Positions 41,059-49,458 of a stretch of DNA of 64,000 nt are shown piece by piece (position 1 is the stretch's first letter; each line of letters opens with the position of its first letter). The position numbers were made by a program, and so were the translations under genes. The notes beneath the pieces are model-generated. The model was not told where the DNA came from and ran no database searches. It saw only the letters and a list, made by a program, of their open reading frames with translations. The stretch comes from JANNMJ01 sp031426455 (GTDB taxonomy: Bacteria > Bacteroidota > Bacteroidia > Cytophagales > Hymenobacteraceae), in the NCBI GenBank assembly GCA_031426455.1, contig JANPLI010000181.1, forward strand, positions 16,069-80,068. Reading direction: 5' to 3'.

Positions 41059-43176
41059 ATGGCACTTATCAATAAAATCCGGGAGAAATCCGGCTTCGCC
41101 ATCGGCGCGATTGCGCTGGGGATGCTCATCTTCATCGTCCTCGGCGACCTCCTTGGCTCGCGTTCCCGCTTTTTTGGCGGCCCCGACCGAACGATGGGCA
41201 CGATTGGCGGCGAAAGCGTCGATTACGACGAATTCAACGCCGCTTTCGAGAAGCAGAAACAGGGCTTCGTGAACCAACAGCAGAAGCAGCCCAACGATCA
41301 GGAGGCCGCGCAACTGCGCGACCAGACCTGGAACCAGCTCATCTCGCAGAAGATGCTGGACGAGCAGTTTGGCGCGCTGGGCCTGATGGTGACCGAGAAA
41401 GAACTGGTGGATATGGTGCAGGGCCAGAACCTACACCCGGCCATCAAGCAGTCGTTCACGGATCCAAAAACCGGCGCCTTCGACAAGGCGAAGGTGATCG
41501 AGTACCTGAAAAACATCGACAAAGCGCCGCAGGAGCAGCGCCTAGCCTGGGAGCAGTTCGAGGCTAGCCTCGGGCCGGACCGGATGCGCCAGAAGTACGA
41601 AAACCTGCTGAAAATGAGCGCCTACGTGCCGAAAGCCGAAGTGGACCGCTTGCAGCGGGAGCAGAAGCTCGCCGCTGACGGCCGCGCCGTTTTCGTGCCT
41701 TACTTCACGGTAGCCGACTCGCTGGTAAAAGTAACCGACACCCAGCTCAGCGATTACCTGACGCGCCACCGCGACCAGTTCAAGGTGGAAGACGGCCGGA
41801 CGCTGGAGTACGTGACGATTCCGGTCAGCCCGTCGAAGGAAGATTCAGCGGCAGCGAAAAACGAGCTGGCGCAGCTCACGGAAAGCTTCAAAACCACCGC
41901 CAACGACTCACTTTTCGTGAAGGCCAATTCGGACCAGCCTTACACGGGTGCGTTCGTGGGCCTCGGCGACCTGCCGCAGGAGTTGAAAACGGTGGGTGCC
42001 CTGACCCCCGGCCAGGTGTACGGCCCGTTTCAGCAGGGTGCCAACTCGCAGCTGATCAAAGTAGTAGCTGAGAAAATGGGCGCTAACCCTGCCGCCCGGG
42101 CTTCGCACATTCTGTTTAAAGCCGCCGCCCAAACGCCGGAGGCCGAAGCTGACGCGAAAAAGCGCGCCGAGGATGTCCTGAATCAGATCAAGAAAGGTGC
42201 TGACTTCGCGGCAATGGCCCGCCAGTACGGCACCGACGGCACCGCCCCCCAGGGCGGTGACCTCGGCTACTTCACCAAAGGCCGGATGGTGCCCGAGTTT
42301 GAAACCGCCATTTTCGGCGCGAAGGCCACCGGTTTGGTGCCGACGCTGGTGAAGACGCAGTTCGGTTACCATATCATCAAAGTCACGTCGCTGGCCGACG
42401 CCCGCACCTACCAGTTGGCCACCGTGACCAAAGGCGTAAATGCCTCTGACAACACGCACGAAGCCGCTTACACCCGCGCCCAGCAGTTCCGCGCTTCCGC
42501 CAACGACCGCGCCGCCCTGGTGGCTGCCGCTGAGAAGCAGAAGCTACAGAAGCAGGAAGCGAAGGATATCCCGTCGGCGTCGCGCAACGTGAACGCCCTG
42601 CAAAATGCCCGCGAGCTGGTGCGTTGGGCTTATAACGACGAGACGAAACTGGGCGCCGTGAGCGATGTATTCGAGATTGACAACCAGTTCGTGATCGCGG
42701 TGCTGACCGGCAAGCAGGAAAAAGGCTACGCCAAGATCGACAACCAGCGCGAGCGCCTCACCACTGAGGTGCGCAAGGAAGTGAAAGGCAAGCTGATTGC
42801 CGACAAACTGGCCGCCGCTCAAGGCAAAACGCTGGAAGACGTGGCCGCCAAGTACGGCCCGTTGGCGCAGGTCAAGATGGCTCCCAACGTGCTGTTCGCC
42901 AACGGCTCATTGCCGGAAGTGGGCTACGAGCCAGCGGCAGTGGGCACCTTGTTCGGTCTGAAAGCTGGTCAGCGGTCGGCACCCATCAAAGGCGAGCAGG
43001 GCGTGTTGATCGTGGAGCCAACGGCGTTCAAAGACAACCCGACCCCTAATCCGCAGGACGCCGTGGCCCAGCGCAAGCAGTTGGAACAGCAGCGCCAGGG
43101 CCGGGAGCAGGGCAACCTCTACCAGGCACTACGCGACAAGGCCGACGTGACCGATTCGCGGGTGAAGTTCTTCTAG
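41059..43176 (+). CDS. ppiD: Peptidylprolyl isomerase, SurA/PpiD-like periplasmic foldase
   Basis: 705 aa from ATG 41059 (MALINKIREKSGFAIGAIALGMLIFIVLGDLL), the conserved N-terminus with a single inner-membrane anchor. A SurA_N-like chaperone segment (about 50-200) is followed by a parvulin domain at about 345-455 (ASHILFKAAAQTPEAEADAKKRAEDVLNQIKKGADFAAMARQYGTDGTAPQGGDLGYFTKGRMVPEFE..QFGYHIIKVT). A second, degenerate parvulin-like region lies towards the C-terminus. It assists folding of outer-membrane and secreted proteins. A TTG four codons upstream is possible but the ATG fits the family. The ppiD symbol is by analogy. Confidence 0.9.
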   Translation: MALINKIREKSGFAIGAIALGMLIFIVLGDLLGSRSRFFGGPDRTMGTIGGESVDYDEFNAAFEKQKQGFVNQQQKQPNDQEAAQLRDQTWNQLISQKMLDEQFGALGLMVTEKELVDMVQGQNLHPAIKQSFTDPKTGAFDKAKVIEYLKNIDKAPQEQRLAWEQFEASLGPDRMRQKYENLLKMSAYVPKAEVDRLQREQKLAADGRAVFVPYFTVADSLVKVTDTQLSDYLTRHRDQFKVEDGRTLEYVTIPVSPSKEDSAAAKNELAQLTESFKTTANDSLFVKANSDQPYTGAFVGLGDLPQELKTVGALTPGQVYGPFQQGANSQLIKVVAEKMGANPAARASHILFKAAAQTPEAEADAKKRAEDVLNQIKKGADFAAMARQYGTDGTAPQGGDLGYFTKGRMVPEFETAIFGAKATGLVPTLVKTQFGYHIIKVTSLADARTYQLATVTKGVNASDNTHEAAYTRAQQFRASANDRAALVAAAEKQKLQKQEAKDIPSASRNVNALQNARELVRWAYNDETKLGAVSDVFEIDNQFVIAVLTGKQEKGYAKIDNQRERLTTEVRKEVKGKLIADKLAAAQGKTLEDVAAKYGPLAQVKMAPNVLFANGSLPEVGYEPAAVGTLFGLKAGQRSAPIKGEQGVLIVEPTAFKDNPTPNPQDAVAQRKQLEQQRQGREQGNLYQALRDKADVTDSRVKFF

Positions 43177-43199
43177 CCGCCCCGCCCGGCGGCAAACGG

Positions 43200-43238
43200 C
43201 ATCGGCCCGCTTCCCCTACTGGTGGAGGCGGGCCGATG
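43200..43238. terminator. Hairpin between convergent genes
   Basis: CATCGGCCCGC pairs with GCGGGCCGATG around a 17-base loop, 24 bases after ppiD. There is no clear T-run on either side, so it is a likely but weak terminator. Confidence 0.6.
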
Positions 43239-43299
43239 TCGTTTATCGGGGCACGGAATGAGGCGGTTGGGCGGTGTTGTACGGCTGTACGGCCCCCTA

Positions 43300-43322
43300 T
43301 TCAGTCACTCGCTCACTCAGAA
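43300..43322. repeat. Word-repeat locus G (CACTCAGT words)
   Basis: TCAGTCACTCGCTCACTCAG, the same vocabulary as locus A. On the minus strand it begins at the stop codon of the gene at 43313 (TGAGCGAGTGACTGA), so the repeat supplies that stop. Confidence 0.65.
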
Positions 43323-44071
43323 AACGAATACGTTAGCCCCAGGCTGCCCAGGGTGGCGAAGTGCTGGTAACGTTTGTCCTTGACCACGTAGTTGACGCCG
43401 TTGTGATACAGGCCAAGGCGGGCGCTGGTATGGCGCGTAAGCCGCAGGCCCACGTAGGCTTCGGAGGTCAGGGTGCCCCGGTCGGCCTTGCCGCCGAGTA
43501 ACAGATTGCCGCGTTGGGGATGCAGGCGTTCGGTCGGGGGGCCGAAAGGGTAGGAGGACTCGCCATCGGTGCCCCAGGTGCCGCCCGCCAGGTCGATATT
43601 ACCTCCCAGCTGAAGCCAGTGCGTCAGGCGCACCTGCGCGTGGACGGCCAGGTTCGCAGCTATCAAACGACTGGAATACAGCGGGATGGTTCCCGCGTTT
43701 GGGTCTGCTGGTTGGGGCGTGAACCGAACCCCGTTGAACCAGCACTGGGTCAGGCGCGGGCCGGCTCCCAGCCAGTACTTGCCGCTGGAACCCAGGCGCC
43801 ACAGGTGCCAGCCAGCCACCGATGCCTGCACGAACCGGGGGTTGAAAACTTCCGGACTCGTCAGGTCGGCGGCGGCGTCCACATCCACCAGCCATCGGTG
43901 CGGTGGCGGGGGCGTGGTCAGCAAAGGCACGGTGCGCGGCAGGCGACGATTGCCGGCGGGCTGCCACACGGCGGGTTGCGGGGCCGGGTCGGCGGGCGCC
44001 TGGGCCAAAGCCGGAAATGCTGCCAGGGCGCTCGGCACCAGAAAAAAAAGTGGCAAGGTCTTGATTTTCAT
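43313..44071 (-). CDS. Predicted outer-membrane beta-barrel protein, unknown function
   Basis: 252 aa. Signal peptide MKIKTLPLFFLVPSALAAFPALAQ, a proline-rich stretch, then about ten amphipathic strands (WLVDVDAAADLTSP, WHLWRLGSSGKYWLGAGPRLTQ, RGTLTSEAYVGLRLTRHTSARLGLYHNGVNYV) ending FATLGSLGLTYSFSE. It resembles small barrels of the PorT/OmpA-barrel type. No operon partners. The stop codon is formed by word-repeat locus G. Confidence 0.7.
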   Translation of the reverse strand: MKIKTLPLFFLVPSALAAFPALAQAPADPAPQPAVWQPAGNRRLPRTVPLLTTPPPPHRWLVDVDAAADLTSPEVFNPRFVQASVAGWHLWRLGSSGKYWLGAGPRLTQCWFNGVRFTPQPADPNAGTIPLYSSRLIAANLAVHAQVRLTHWLQLGGNIDLAGGTWGTDGESSYPFGPPTERLHPQRGNLLLGGKADRGTLTSEAYVGLRLTRHTSARLGLYHNGVNYVVKDKRYQHFATLGSLGLTYSFSE

Positions 44072-44231
44072 TCGGCAGAGAAGAGGCTTACAGGCTCAGG
44101 GCAAACGCACGAACGCAACAGCATGCCCCGTTCGGCTTTATTCTTCATTCGCGTCTTGGCGTCTTTGCGGGAAATTGGAAAGAAGAGACGGCCGGCAGGT
44201 GTCCCAACGGAGAACCAAAGGGGCTCCGGCG

Positions 44232-44774
44232 CTACGGAAAGAACTTGTTCATCAGCGTCGCGTCGACGTTATCGGCTTGACTATGGCAGCTCACGCAGCC
44301 GACGCCTTTGCGGGTGGCGCTGAATACCACGGCGCCGGTTGGGTCGAACTCGGCCCACACCCAGCCGTTGGCCGCGGCGTTCGGGTTGGTGGGATCGCGC
44401 TGCATCACGGCGTAAAGCGAGGTGCCGCCGGTGCTGGTCGCGTGCAGCTCCTTGACGATCAGCGAACCGGTGCCAAACACGGTGCCCGGCCGTACCCGCC
44501 CGGTGGCGGGGTCGAGCTGGGCGGCAGCCGTGGCGTTATAGCGCGTCCGCAAAAAGGCTTCGCCGTGACCGCTGCCGCTACTCTTGGGCCGCAGTGCCGC
44601 GTCGTTGCCGAACCACGTGAAACCGGTGGTGGCCTGGGCGAGCGCGGCTAAGTCGCGGTCGGACATATTGGCCGGAGCAGGCGCCTGCTGCTCGTCTTTT
44701 TCGCAGGCGTTGAGGGCGAGGGCGGCGCTGAAAAGTACGGCGGCGGCAGCAAGCCGCACAATTGAAGGAAGCAT
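44232..44774 (-). CDS. Cytochrome P460-like haem lipoprotein
   Basis: 180 aa from ATG 44774. The signal ends in the lipobox ALNAC (Cys24). A beta domain (YAVMQRDPTNPNAAANGWVWAEFDPTGAVVFSATRKG) ends with one c-type haem site, CVSCH (C160, C163, H164). This order of P460-like domain and C-terminal CxxCH is typical of the cytochrome P460 family, which handles hydroxylamine or nitric oxide in some bacteria; the substrate here is unknown. No related redox genes are adjacent. Confidence 0.8.
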   Translation of the reverse strand: MLPSIVRLAAAAVLFSAALALNACEKDEQQAPAPANMSDRDLAALAQATTGFTWFGNDAALRPKSSGSGHGEAFLRTRYNATAAAQLDPATGRVRPGTVFGTGSLIVKELHATSTGGTSLYAVMQRDPTNPNAAANGWVWAEFDPTGAVVFSATRKGVGCVSCHSQADNVDATLMNKFFP

Positions 44775-45053
44775 ATGATGAATCAGGCGTTTGGCCAGTA
44801 GACGCCCCCCGGCGCTCATCCTTACAAGCCTCGCTGCTTTTTTTCGGGACTCCCTAGCCCTTCAGGGCAAACGTATGAAGGCATTCACGGGCAGATTCGC
44901 ACGGTTGAGGCAGGGCAGTAGCTGCGTTTTGTACTACCATTCACCACGCCAAGCTTGCTGAAATGCGATTTCAGGGAAGGCTTCCGCTGCTGCGACAGCG
45001 AAAACGACCTTTGTGCATTTGCCCTGTTAAAGGCTGGCATTTCCCGCTTGCCG

Positions 45054-45785
45054 CTACCCGCTCAACGCCTCGCCCAGCAGGGCGCGGGTGCGTAGCAGGG
45101 GGCAGGCCCGGTAACGGCCGTCGTGGGTGTTTTCGTAGGTTGCGTCCAGCACGGCCACTACGCGGGCGGGGCCGAGGGCGTCGCCCCAGGCCAGCGGCCC
45201 ACGCGGGTAGTTGGTGCCGAGCTGCATCGCGCGGTCGATGTCCGGGGCCGAGGCCGTGCCTTCCTGCAACGTATAGCAGGCTTCATTGACGAGCATCGCC
45301 AGCACGCGCGGCGTGACGAGCCCCACCCGGTCGGCCACGACGCGGTAGGTGGTGCCCAGTTTTTCGCAGATCGCGTGCAGCGGGGCTTCGTCGCCGCCGT
45401 CCACCACGGACACCTCCAGCAACGGGCGGTTCAGCAGTGTGGGCAGGCCGCAGAAGCCGTACACGGCCGTGGTGCGGTCGCCGCCGGGGCCGAAGTGCGT
45501 ACCGGCCAGGGCCTGAGTCGTGGCTTCCACGAACAGTACGACGTCGGGCGACAGCGGCGGTAAGTCGGCCGCGCCGCTGAAGGCGAATACGACGTCGGCG
45601 GCAGCCAGGTGCGCGGCCAGGGCGGCCTGCTGCTCGTCGTACTGCTCCTCCCAGGTGGCTTCAAACGCTTCGAAGCTGGAGGGGTCGAGCGGGGTTTCCT
45701 GCCAGAAAGTATAAGAATGGTCGGGGCCGAATTTTTCACGGAATTCGGCCTCCACGTGGGCGCCTTCGAGAACCAGAAGCTGCAT
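45054..45785 (-). CDS. 3-hydroxyacyl-CoA dehydrogenase-like protein lacking a normal NAD-binding motif
   Basis: 243 aa. The C-terminal half is a clear 3HCDH domain (DRVGLVTPRVLAMLVNEACYTLQEGTASAPDIDRAMQLGTNYPRGPLAWGDALG). The N-terminal half is short, acidic and lacks the GxGxxG dinucleotide loop of the family (it reads MQLLVLEGAHVEAEFREKFGPDHSYTF). Full-length enzymes are about 280 aa. It may be a non-catalytic or divergent member. A -7-like GACCTTTG (minus, 45793-45800) lies seven bases before the ATG. It is divergent from ridA. Confidence 0.75.
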   Translation of the reverse strand: MQLLVLEGAHVEAEFREKFGPDHSYTFWQETPLDPSSFEAFEATWEEQYDEQQAALAAHLAAADVVFAFSGAADLPPLSPDVVLFVEATTQALAGTHFGPGGDRTTAVYGFCGLPTLLNRPLLEVSVVDGGDEAPLHAICEKLGTTYRVVADRVGLVTPRVLAMLVNEACYTLQEGTASAPDIDRAMQLGTNYPRGPLAWGDALGPARVVAVLDATYENTHDGRYRACPLLRTRALLGEALSG

Positions 45786-45853
45786 AGGGCCGCAAAGGTC
45801 GGCCAGAGACGGGCGAAGTCGCGCGCGAGGCCGTCGCTACGCGGAGCGGTTGG

Positions 45854-45861
45854 TACCTTGC
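45854..45861 (+). promoter_or_regulatory. Promoter -7 box for ridA
   Basis: TACCTTGC only six bases before the ATG at 45868. If used, the transcript would be leaderless or nearly so. Confidence 0.45.
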
Positions 45862-45867
45862 GGGCCT

Positions 45868-46254
45868 ATGTCGCACCAAGCCATTCTGACCGCCGACGCG
45901 CCCGCGCCCATCGGCCCGTATTCGCAAGCCATTCGCGCGGGCCAAACCGTTTACCTATCCGGGCAGATTGCCCTCGACCCCGCCACCGGCGAGCTGGTCA
46001 GCGGTTCGCTCACCGAAGAAACCACCCGGGTGATGCGTAACCTGCAAGCCGTGCTGACGGCAGCCGGAATGCATTTTAGTCACGTATCAAAAGTGACCAT
46101 TTTCCTGACGGATATGGCTTACTTTCAGGAAGTAAACGCCGTGTACAGCGCGTGTTTCGAAGGCCTGACGCCTCCTGCCCGCGAAACGGTGGCTGTGGCC
46201 GGCCTACCGCGCGGCGTACGGGTGGAAATTTCCGCCGTGGCAGTGGCTTCTTGA
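45868..46254 (+). CDS. ridA: RidA/YjgF family enamine/imine deaminase
   Basis: 128 aa from ATG 45868. Trimeric deaminase that hydrolyses reactive 2-aminoacrylate and related imines made by PLP enzymes. Motifs: APAPIGPYSQAIRAGQTVYLSGQIALDP near the start, the catalytic arginine region PPARETVAVAGLPRGVRVEISAVA at the end, and KVTIFLTDM in the middle. Complete. The stop is followed directly by word-repeat locus H. Confidence 0.95.
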   Translation: MSHQAILTADAPAPIGPYSQAIRAGQTVYLSGQIALDPATGELVSGSLTEETTRVMRNLQAVLTAAGMHFSHVSKVTIFLTDMAYFQEVNAVYSACFEGLTPPARETVAVAGLPRGVRVEISAVAVAS

Positions 46255-46320
46255 TTAGGGTTTGGGGTTTAGGCTTGGCGCTCGTTGCGCGCGTTCGGCG
46301 TTTGCCCCTCAGAATCGCTC
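46252..46320. repeat. Word-repeat locus H (GGGTTTGG and CGTTCGGCGTTTG words)
   Basis: Fills the 64-base gap between the convergent ridA and yihY genes. It starts at the ridA stop (TGATTAGGGTTTGGGGTTTA). On the minus strand it starts just after the yihY stop with AAACGCCGAACGCG words. Its two halves use different vocabularies. Confidence 0.55.
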
Positions 46321-47323
46321 ATTTTGCCTTCGTCCCTTTCTCGTCGGCGGCATGCTGGACGGCCGTGGCGATACTGGCTGGCGGGGTCGCGTCGGCGGCG
46401 GCGTGGCGGACCCGCACTTCCTGCCCGTCCGTTACTTCCACCACCTGAACCCGCACCGCGTGGGGCGCCGGCTGGATGCCCTGGCCGTAGGCTTCTGCAT
46501 AACAGCGGGTGAAAATGGCGCCGAAAAACAGAATCTGCGAGGTGTAGAACACCCACGTCAGCAGCACGATGACCGTGCCGGCGGCGCCGTACACGGAATC
46601 GAGATTGGCCCGGCCGATGTAGAAGCCGATGATGAACTTGCCTATCGCAAACAGCACGGCCGTGACCAGAGCGCCCACCCACACGTCGCGCCAGCGGATG
46701 CGCGCGTCGGGCAGCACCTTGAAAACCGCGCTGAACAGCAACGTGCTGAGCGCGATGGACATACCCAGGTTCACGATGTGCAGCCACAAATAATGCGCCT
46801 GGGGCACGAAGCGCAGAAAAACCGCTCCCACGACGCCCAGCGCGGCCTGCGCCACCAGCGAGACGAGCAGCAGAAAACCCACGCTCAGAATCAGGCCGAA
46901 GCCCCGCGCGCGGTCGATGATGATCTTGAGCCAGGCCTTCGCCGGCCGCGACCGGACGCCCCAAATGGCGTTCAGTGTTTCCTGCATCGACACGAAAACG
47001 CCCGTCGAGGCCACCAGCAGCGTACCGATACCGATGAGCGCGGCCACGCTGACGCCTTCGTCGCGCGAGGCTTTCCGGACCATCTGCTGCACGTCGTGGG
47101 CGCCCTGGGTGCCGAGAATTTTTCCCAATTCGACTTCCAGCGCGCCCGTCACGGCTTCGGGCCCCAGCACCACGCCCACCGTGCGGGTGATGAGCACCAG
47201 CAACGCGGGCAGCGCAAAAATGGCGTAGTAGGCCAGCGCGGCGCCCTCCTGAAAGGTGTCATCGGCGAAGAAACTGGTCCAGGTCTGTTTCAGCAATTGG
47301 CCGAAAGCGCGGGGAGAAAGCAT
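46319..47323 (-). CDS. YihY/UPF0761 (BrkB-like) inner-membrane protein
   Basis: 334 aa from ATG 47323 (MLSPRAFGQLLKQTWTSFFADDTFQEGAALAYYAIFALPALLVLI). Six predicted helices with the family motifs GAALAYYAIFALPALL, MQETLNAIW and GAAGTVIVLLTWVFYTSQILFFGAIFTRCYAE. Formerly called ribonuclease BN, now regarded as a membrane protein of unclear role. A charged 40-residue tail ends in KGTKAK. An in-frame ATG 42 codons upstream would start in word-repeat locus I and add a PHSSLPIP-type peptide; rejected. Confidence 0.9.
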   Translation of the reverse strand: MLSPRAFGQLLKQTWTSFFADDTFQEGAALAYYAIFALPALLVLITRTVGVVLGPEAVTGALEVELGKILGTQGAHDVQQMVRKASRDEGVSVAALIGIGTLLVASTGVFVSMQETLNAIWGVRSRPAKAWLKIIIDRARGFGLILSVGFLLLVSLVAQAALGVVGAVFLRFVPQAHYLWLHIVNLGMSIALSTLLFSAVFKVLPDARIRWRDVWVGALVTAVLFAIGKFIIGFYIGRANLDSVYGAAGTVIVLLTWVFYTSQILFFGAIFTRCYAEAYGQGIQPAPHAVRVQVVEVTDGQEVRVRHAAADATPPASIATAVQHAADEKGTKAK

Positions 47324-47468
47324 TGGAATGAGGAGTGAGGAATGAGGAATGAGGAATGGGGAGTGAGGAATGGGGAGTGAGGAATGGGGAGTGAGGACTG
47401 AGGGAAACAAATCACCCTTCGGGTGTGCTGAAGGCAAGCGTTGCTTCAAGCCCCTGAAGGGGCGGGCT

Positions 47469-47476
47469 TACCTTTG
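47469..47476 (+). promoter_or_regulatory. Promoter -7 box for gltX
   Basis: TACCTTTG, exact consensus, with a TTG at 47441 (25-base spacer, somewhat long). It implies a leader of about 200 bases before the gltX ATG. Confidence 0.5.
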
Positions 47477-47510
47477 TCTGCCCCAAGTACGGGGATCGGC
47501 AGCATTCGCT

Positions 47511-47621
47511 CCGTCGTCACGTTGCCGCTACGCAGCAGTCGTTTGGCCCCAAGGCAACTACGGACGGTGCCGCTGGCTGAGCCAGCCTGACGCCACGTAG
47601 CAGTCGTTTGGCTCCAACGTG
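47511..47621 (+). promoter_or_regulatory. Twin hairpins with a shared loop in the gltX leader
   Basis: Hairpin 1: CCGTC and GTTGCC (47511-47526) pair with GGCAAC and GACGG (47553-47567). Hairpin 2: CACGT (47594-47598) pairs with ACGTG (47617-47621). Both present the same loop, AGCAGTCGTTTGGCyCCAA, on different stems. A GCTGG/CCAGC hairpin lies between them. Conserved loop with changed stems suggests a structured RNA or a repeated protein-binding element; no known riboswitch is recognised. Confidence 0.5.
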
Positions 47622-47686
47622 ACCCTCGCCTCCCGCTGCCCCTATTCCTCATTCCTCATTCCCAATTCCTCATTAAAATAACCCCA

Positions 47687-49219
47687 ATGCCCCGTCCTGT
47701 TCGTGTTCGTTTTGCTCCTTCGCCCACCGGCGCCCTGCACATTGGCGGGGTCCGCACGGCGCTGTATAACTACCTTTTTGCCCGTAAGCACGGTGGTAAG
47801 ATGCTGCTCCGGATCGAGGATACGGATCAGAACCGCTTTGTGCCGGGCGCCGAGGATTATATCCGCGAGGCGCTGACCTGGTGCGGCATTCAGATCGACG
47901 AAGGCCAGGGCGTTGGGGGGCCGCACGCGCCCTATCGCCAGAGCGAGCGCAAGCCGATGTACCGCCAGTACGCCGACCAGCTGCTGGCCGCCGGCCACGC
48001 CTACTACGCCTTCGATACGCCCGAAGAGCTGGACGCGATGCGCGAGCGCCTGGCCGCTGCCAAGGTGCCGAACCCGCAGTACAACGCCATCACGCGGGGG
48101 CAGATGCGCAACTCCACCACCTTGCCCGAGGACGAAGTGCAGGCGCTGCTCGCCGCCGGGACGCCTTACGTGATCCGCGCCAAAATTCCGCGCAAGGAGG
48201 AAATTCGGTTTCAGGACCAGATTCGCGGTTGGGTGGTGGTGCATTCCAGCTCGCTGGACGACAAGGTGTTGATGAAGTCGGACGGAATGCCGACCTATCA
48301 CCTGGCGAACATCGTGGACGATCATCTGATGGAGATCACGCACGTCATCCGGGGCGAGGAGTGGCTGCCGTCGGCGCCGCTGCACGTGCTGCTGTACCGT
48401 TTCTTGGGTTGGGAGGCCACGATGCCCGAATTTGCCCACCTGCCGCTGCTGCTCAAGCCCGACGGCACCGGCAAGCTGAGCAAGCGCGACGGCGACCGCC
48501 TCGGCTTCCCCGTGTTCCCGCTGCGCTGGCAGGACCCCGAAACCGGCGAGGTCAGCTCCGGCTATCGCGAGGGCGGCTATCTGCCCGACGCTTTCGTCAA
48601 TTTTCTGGCGTTCCTGGGCTGGAACCCCGGTACGGCGCAGGAAATCTTCTCGATGGACGAACTGGTGCAGGCCTTCACGATTGAGCGGGTGAGCAAGTCG
48701 CCGGCGAAATTCGATCAGCACAAGGTCCGCTGGTTCAATGAGCAGTACCTCCGCGCCAAACCCGATGCCGACCTGGTGCCCTATCTGCTGACGGCGCTGG
48801 CCGAAAACCAGATTCCCGCGCCCAGCCCCGAAAAAGCCCTCCAGGTGGTGGCCCTGATGAAGGAGCGCGTGGCGTTCCCGCACGAGTTCTGGCGCGAGGC
48901 GCAGTACTTTTTCGTGGCCCCGACGAGCTACGACGAAGGCGTCGTCGCCAAAAAGTGGAACCCGGCCGTCAGCGCGGCCTTCACCGACTTCGCCACCCGC
49001 CTCGATCAGCCGCAGCCCTGGAATCAGGCGGAAATCAAGCGGGTGCTCGACGAAACGCTCGTCGCCCACAACCTCAAAGCCGGGCAGGTGATGCAGGCGC
49101 TGCGCGTAGCCATCACGGGCGGCCTGATGGGGCCGGACCTGATCGCGACGCTCGAAGTACTCGGCGCCGCTGAAACCCGCGCCCGCATCGAAGCGGCCGT
49201 AGCGGCGCTGCTGGGGTAG
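47687..49219 (+). CDS. gltX: Glutamyl-tRNA synthetase
   Basis: 510 aa class I synthetase. HIGH-type signature FAPSPTGALHIGG (residues 9-21), RIEDTDQ, and a KMSKS-type loop KLSKR (263-267). The C-terminal anticodon-binding domain is complete. It attaches glutamate to tRNA(Glu) and, since gatA is present in the same window, probably also mischarges tRNA(Gln) for GatCAB correction; that is inferred. ATG 47687 follows the right arm of word-repeat locus I by nine bases. Confidence 0.96.
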   Translation: MPRPVRVRFAPSPTGALHIGGVRTALYNYLFARKHGGKMLLRIEDTDQNRFVPGAEDYIREALTWCGIQIDEGQGVGGPHAPYRQSERKPMYRQYADQLLAAGHAYYAFDTPEELDAMRERLAAAKVPNPQYNAITRGQMRNSTTLPEDEVQALLAAGTPYVIRAKIPRKEEIRFQDQIRGWVVVHSSSLDDKVLMKSDGMPTYHLANIVDDHLMEITHVIRGEEWLPSAPLHVLLYRFLGWEATMPEFAHLPLLLKPDGTGKLSKRDGDRLGFPVFPLRWQDPETGEVSSGYREGGYLPDAFVNFLAFLGWNPGTAQEIFSMDELVQAFTIERVSKSPAKFDQHKVRWFNEQYLRAKPDADLVPYLLTALAENQIPAPSPEKALQVVALMKERVAFPHEFWREAQYFFVAPTSYDEGVVAKKWNPAVSAAFTDFATRLDQPQPWNQAEIKRVLDETLVAHNLKAGQVMQALRVAITGGLMGPDLIATLEVLGAAETRARIEAAVAALLG

Positions 49220-49417
49220 GGGGAGATACCCACGCCTTGATCGGCCCGCTTTAAAACGCCGAAACGCCCCGGCTGGACTAGCAGGCCGATCAGGCGATTG
49301 TTGTAAATCAGGCCTCTATCGGCATGGGCACCTGCCACAACAGCCCGCTTGGAATGCGGTGCTGGAAATAAGCCAGCGCCAAGCAATTGAGCCCCGCCGC
49401 CCGCCGCGCCCGGCTCC

Positions 49418-49425
49418 TACCTTTG
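49418..49425 (+). promoter_or_regulatory. Promoter -7 box for fumC
   Basis: TACCTTTG, exact consensus, 33 bases before the ATG at 49459. No well-spaced -33 element. Confidence 0.55.
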
Positions 49426-49458
49426 TCGGACACTCCATTTACCCGTCGAGCCAGACCT

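Larger units (their letters stand above)
47325..47678. repeat. Word-repeat locus I (GAATGAGG words, arms 235 bases apart)
   Basis: The left arm 47325-47405 has about nine GAGGAATG/GGGGAGTGA words. The right arm 47641-47678 is CCTATTCCTCATTCCTCATT-like, its reverse complement. The arms enclose the gltX promoter and leader. The left arm abuts the yihY ATG. Confidence 0.75.
47324..47686. other. 363-base divergent spacer between yihY and gltX
   Basis: No gene. It holds the left arm of word-repeat locus I (47325-47405, GAATGAGG words), two small palindromes (47413-47425 and 47450-47463), the gltX -7 box (47469), a structured leader with twin hairpins (47511-47621), and the right arm of locus I (47641-47678). 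Confidence 0.7.

Noticed and set aside
44775..45053. Short frames of 28-51 codons in the spacer (for example MPAFNRANAQ on minus)
   Set aside because: Odd composition, no promoter or motif; within chance expectation.
49225..49420. Possible minus-strand coding remnant before fumC (ALAYFQHRIPSGLLW and YNNRLIGLLVQPGRFG in different frames)
   Set aside because: The two pieces are suggestive but short, and the second runs into the antisense of gltX; evidence too thin to call a pseudogene.
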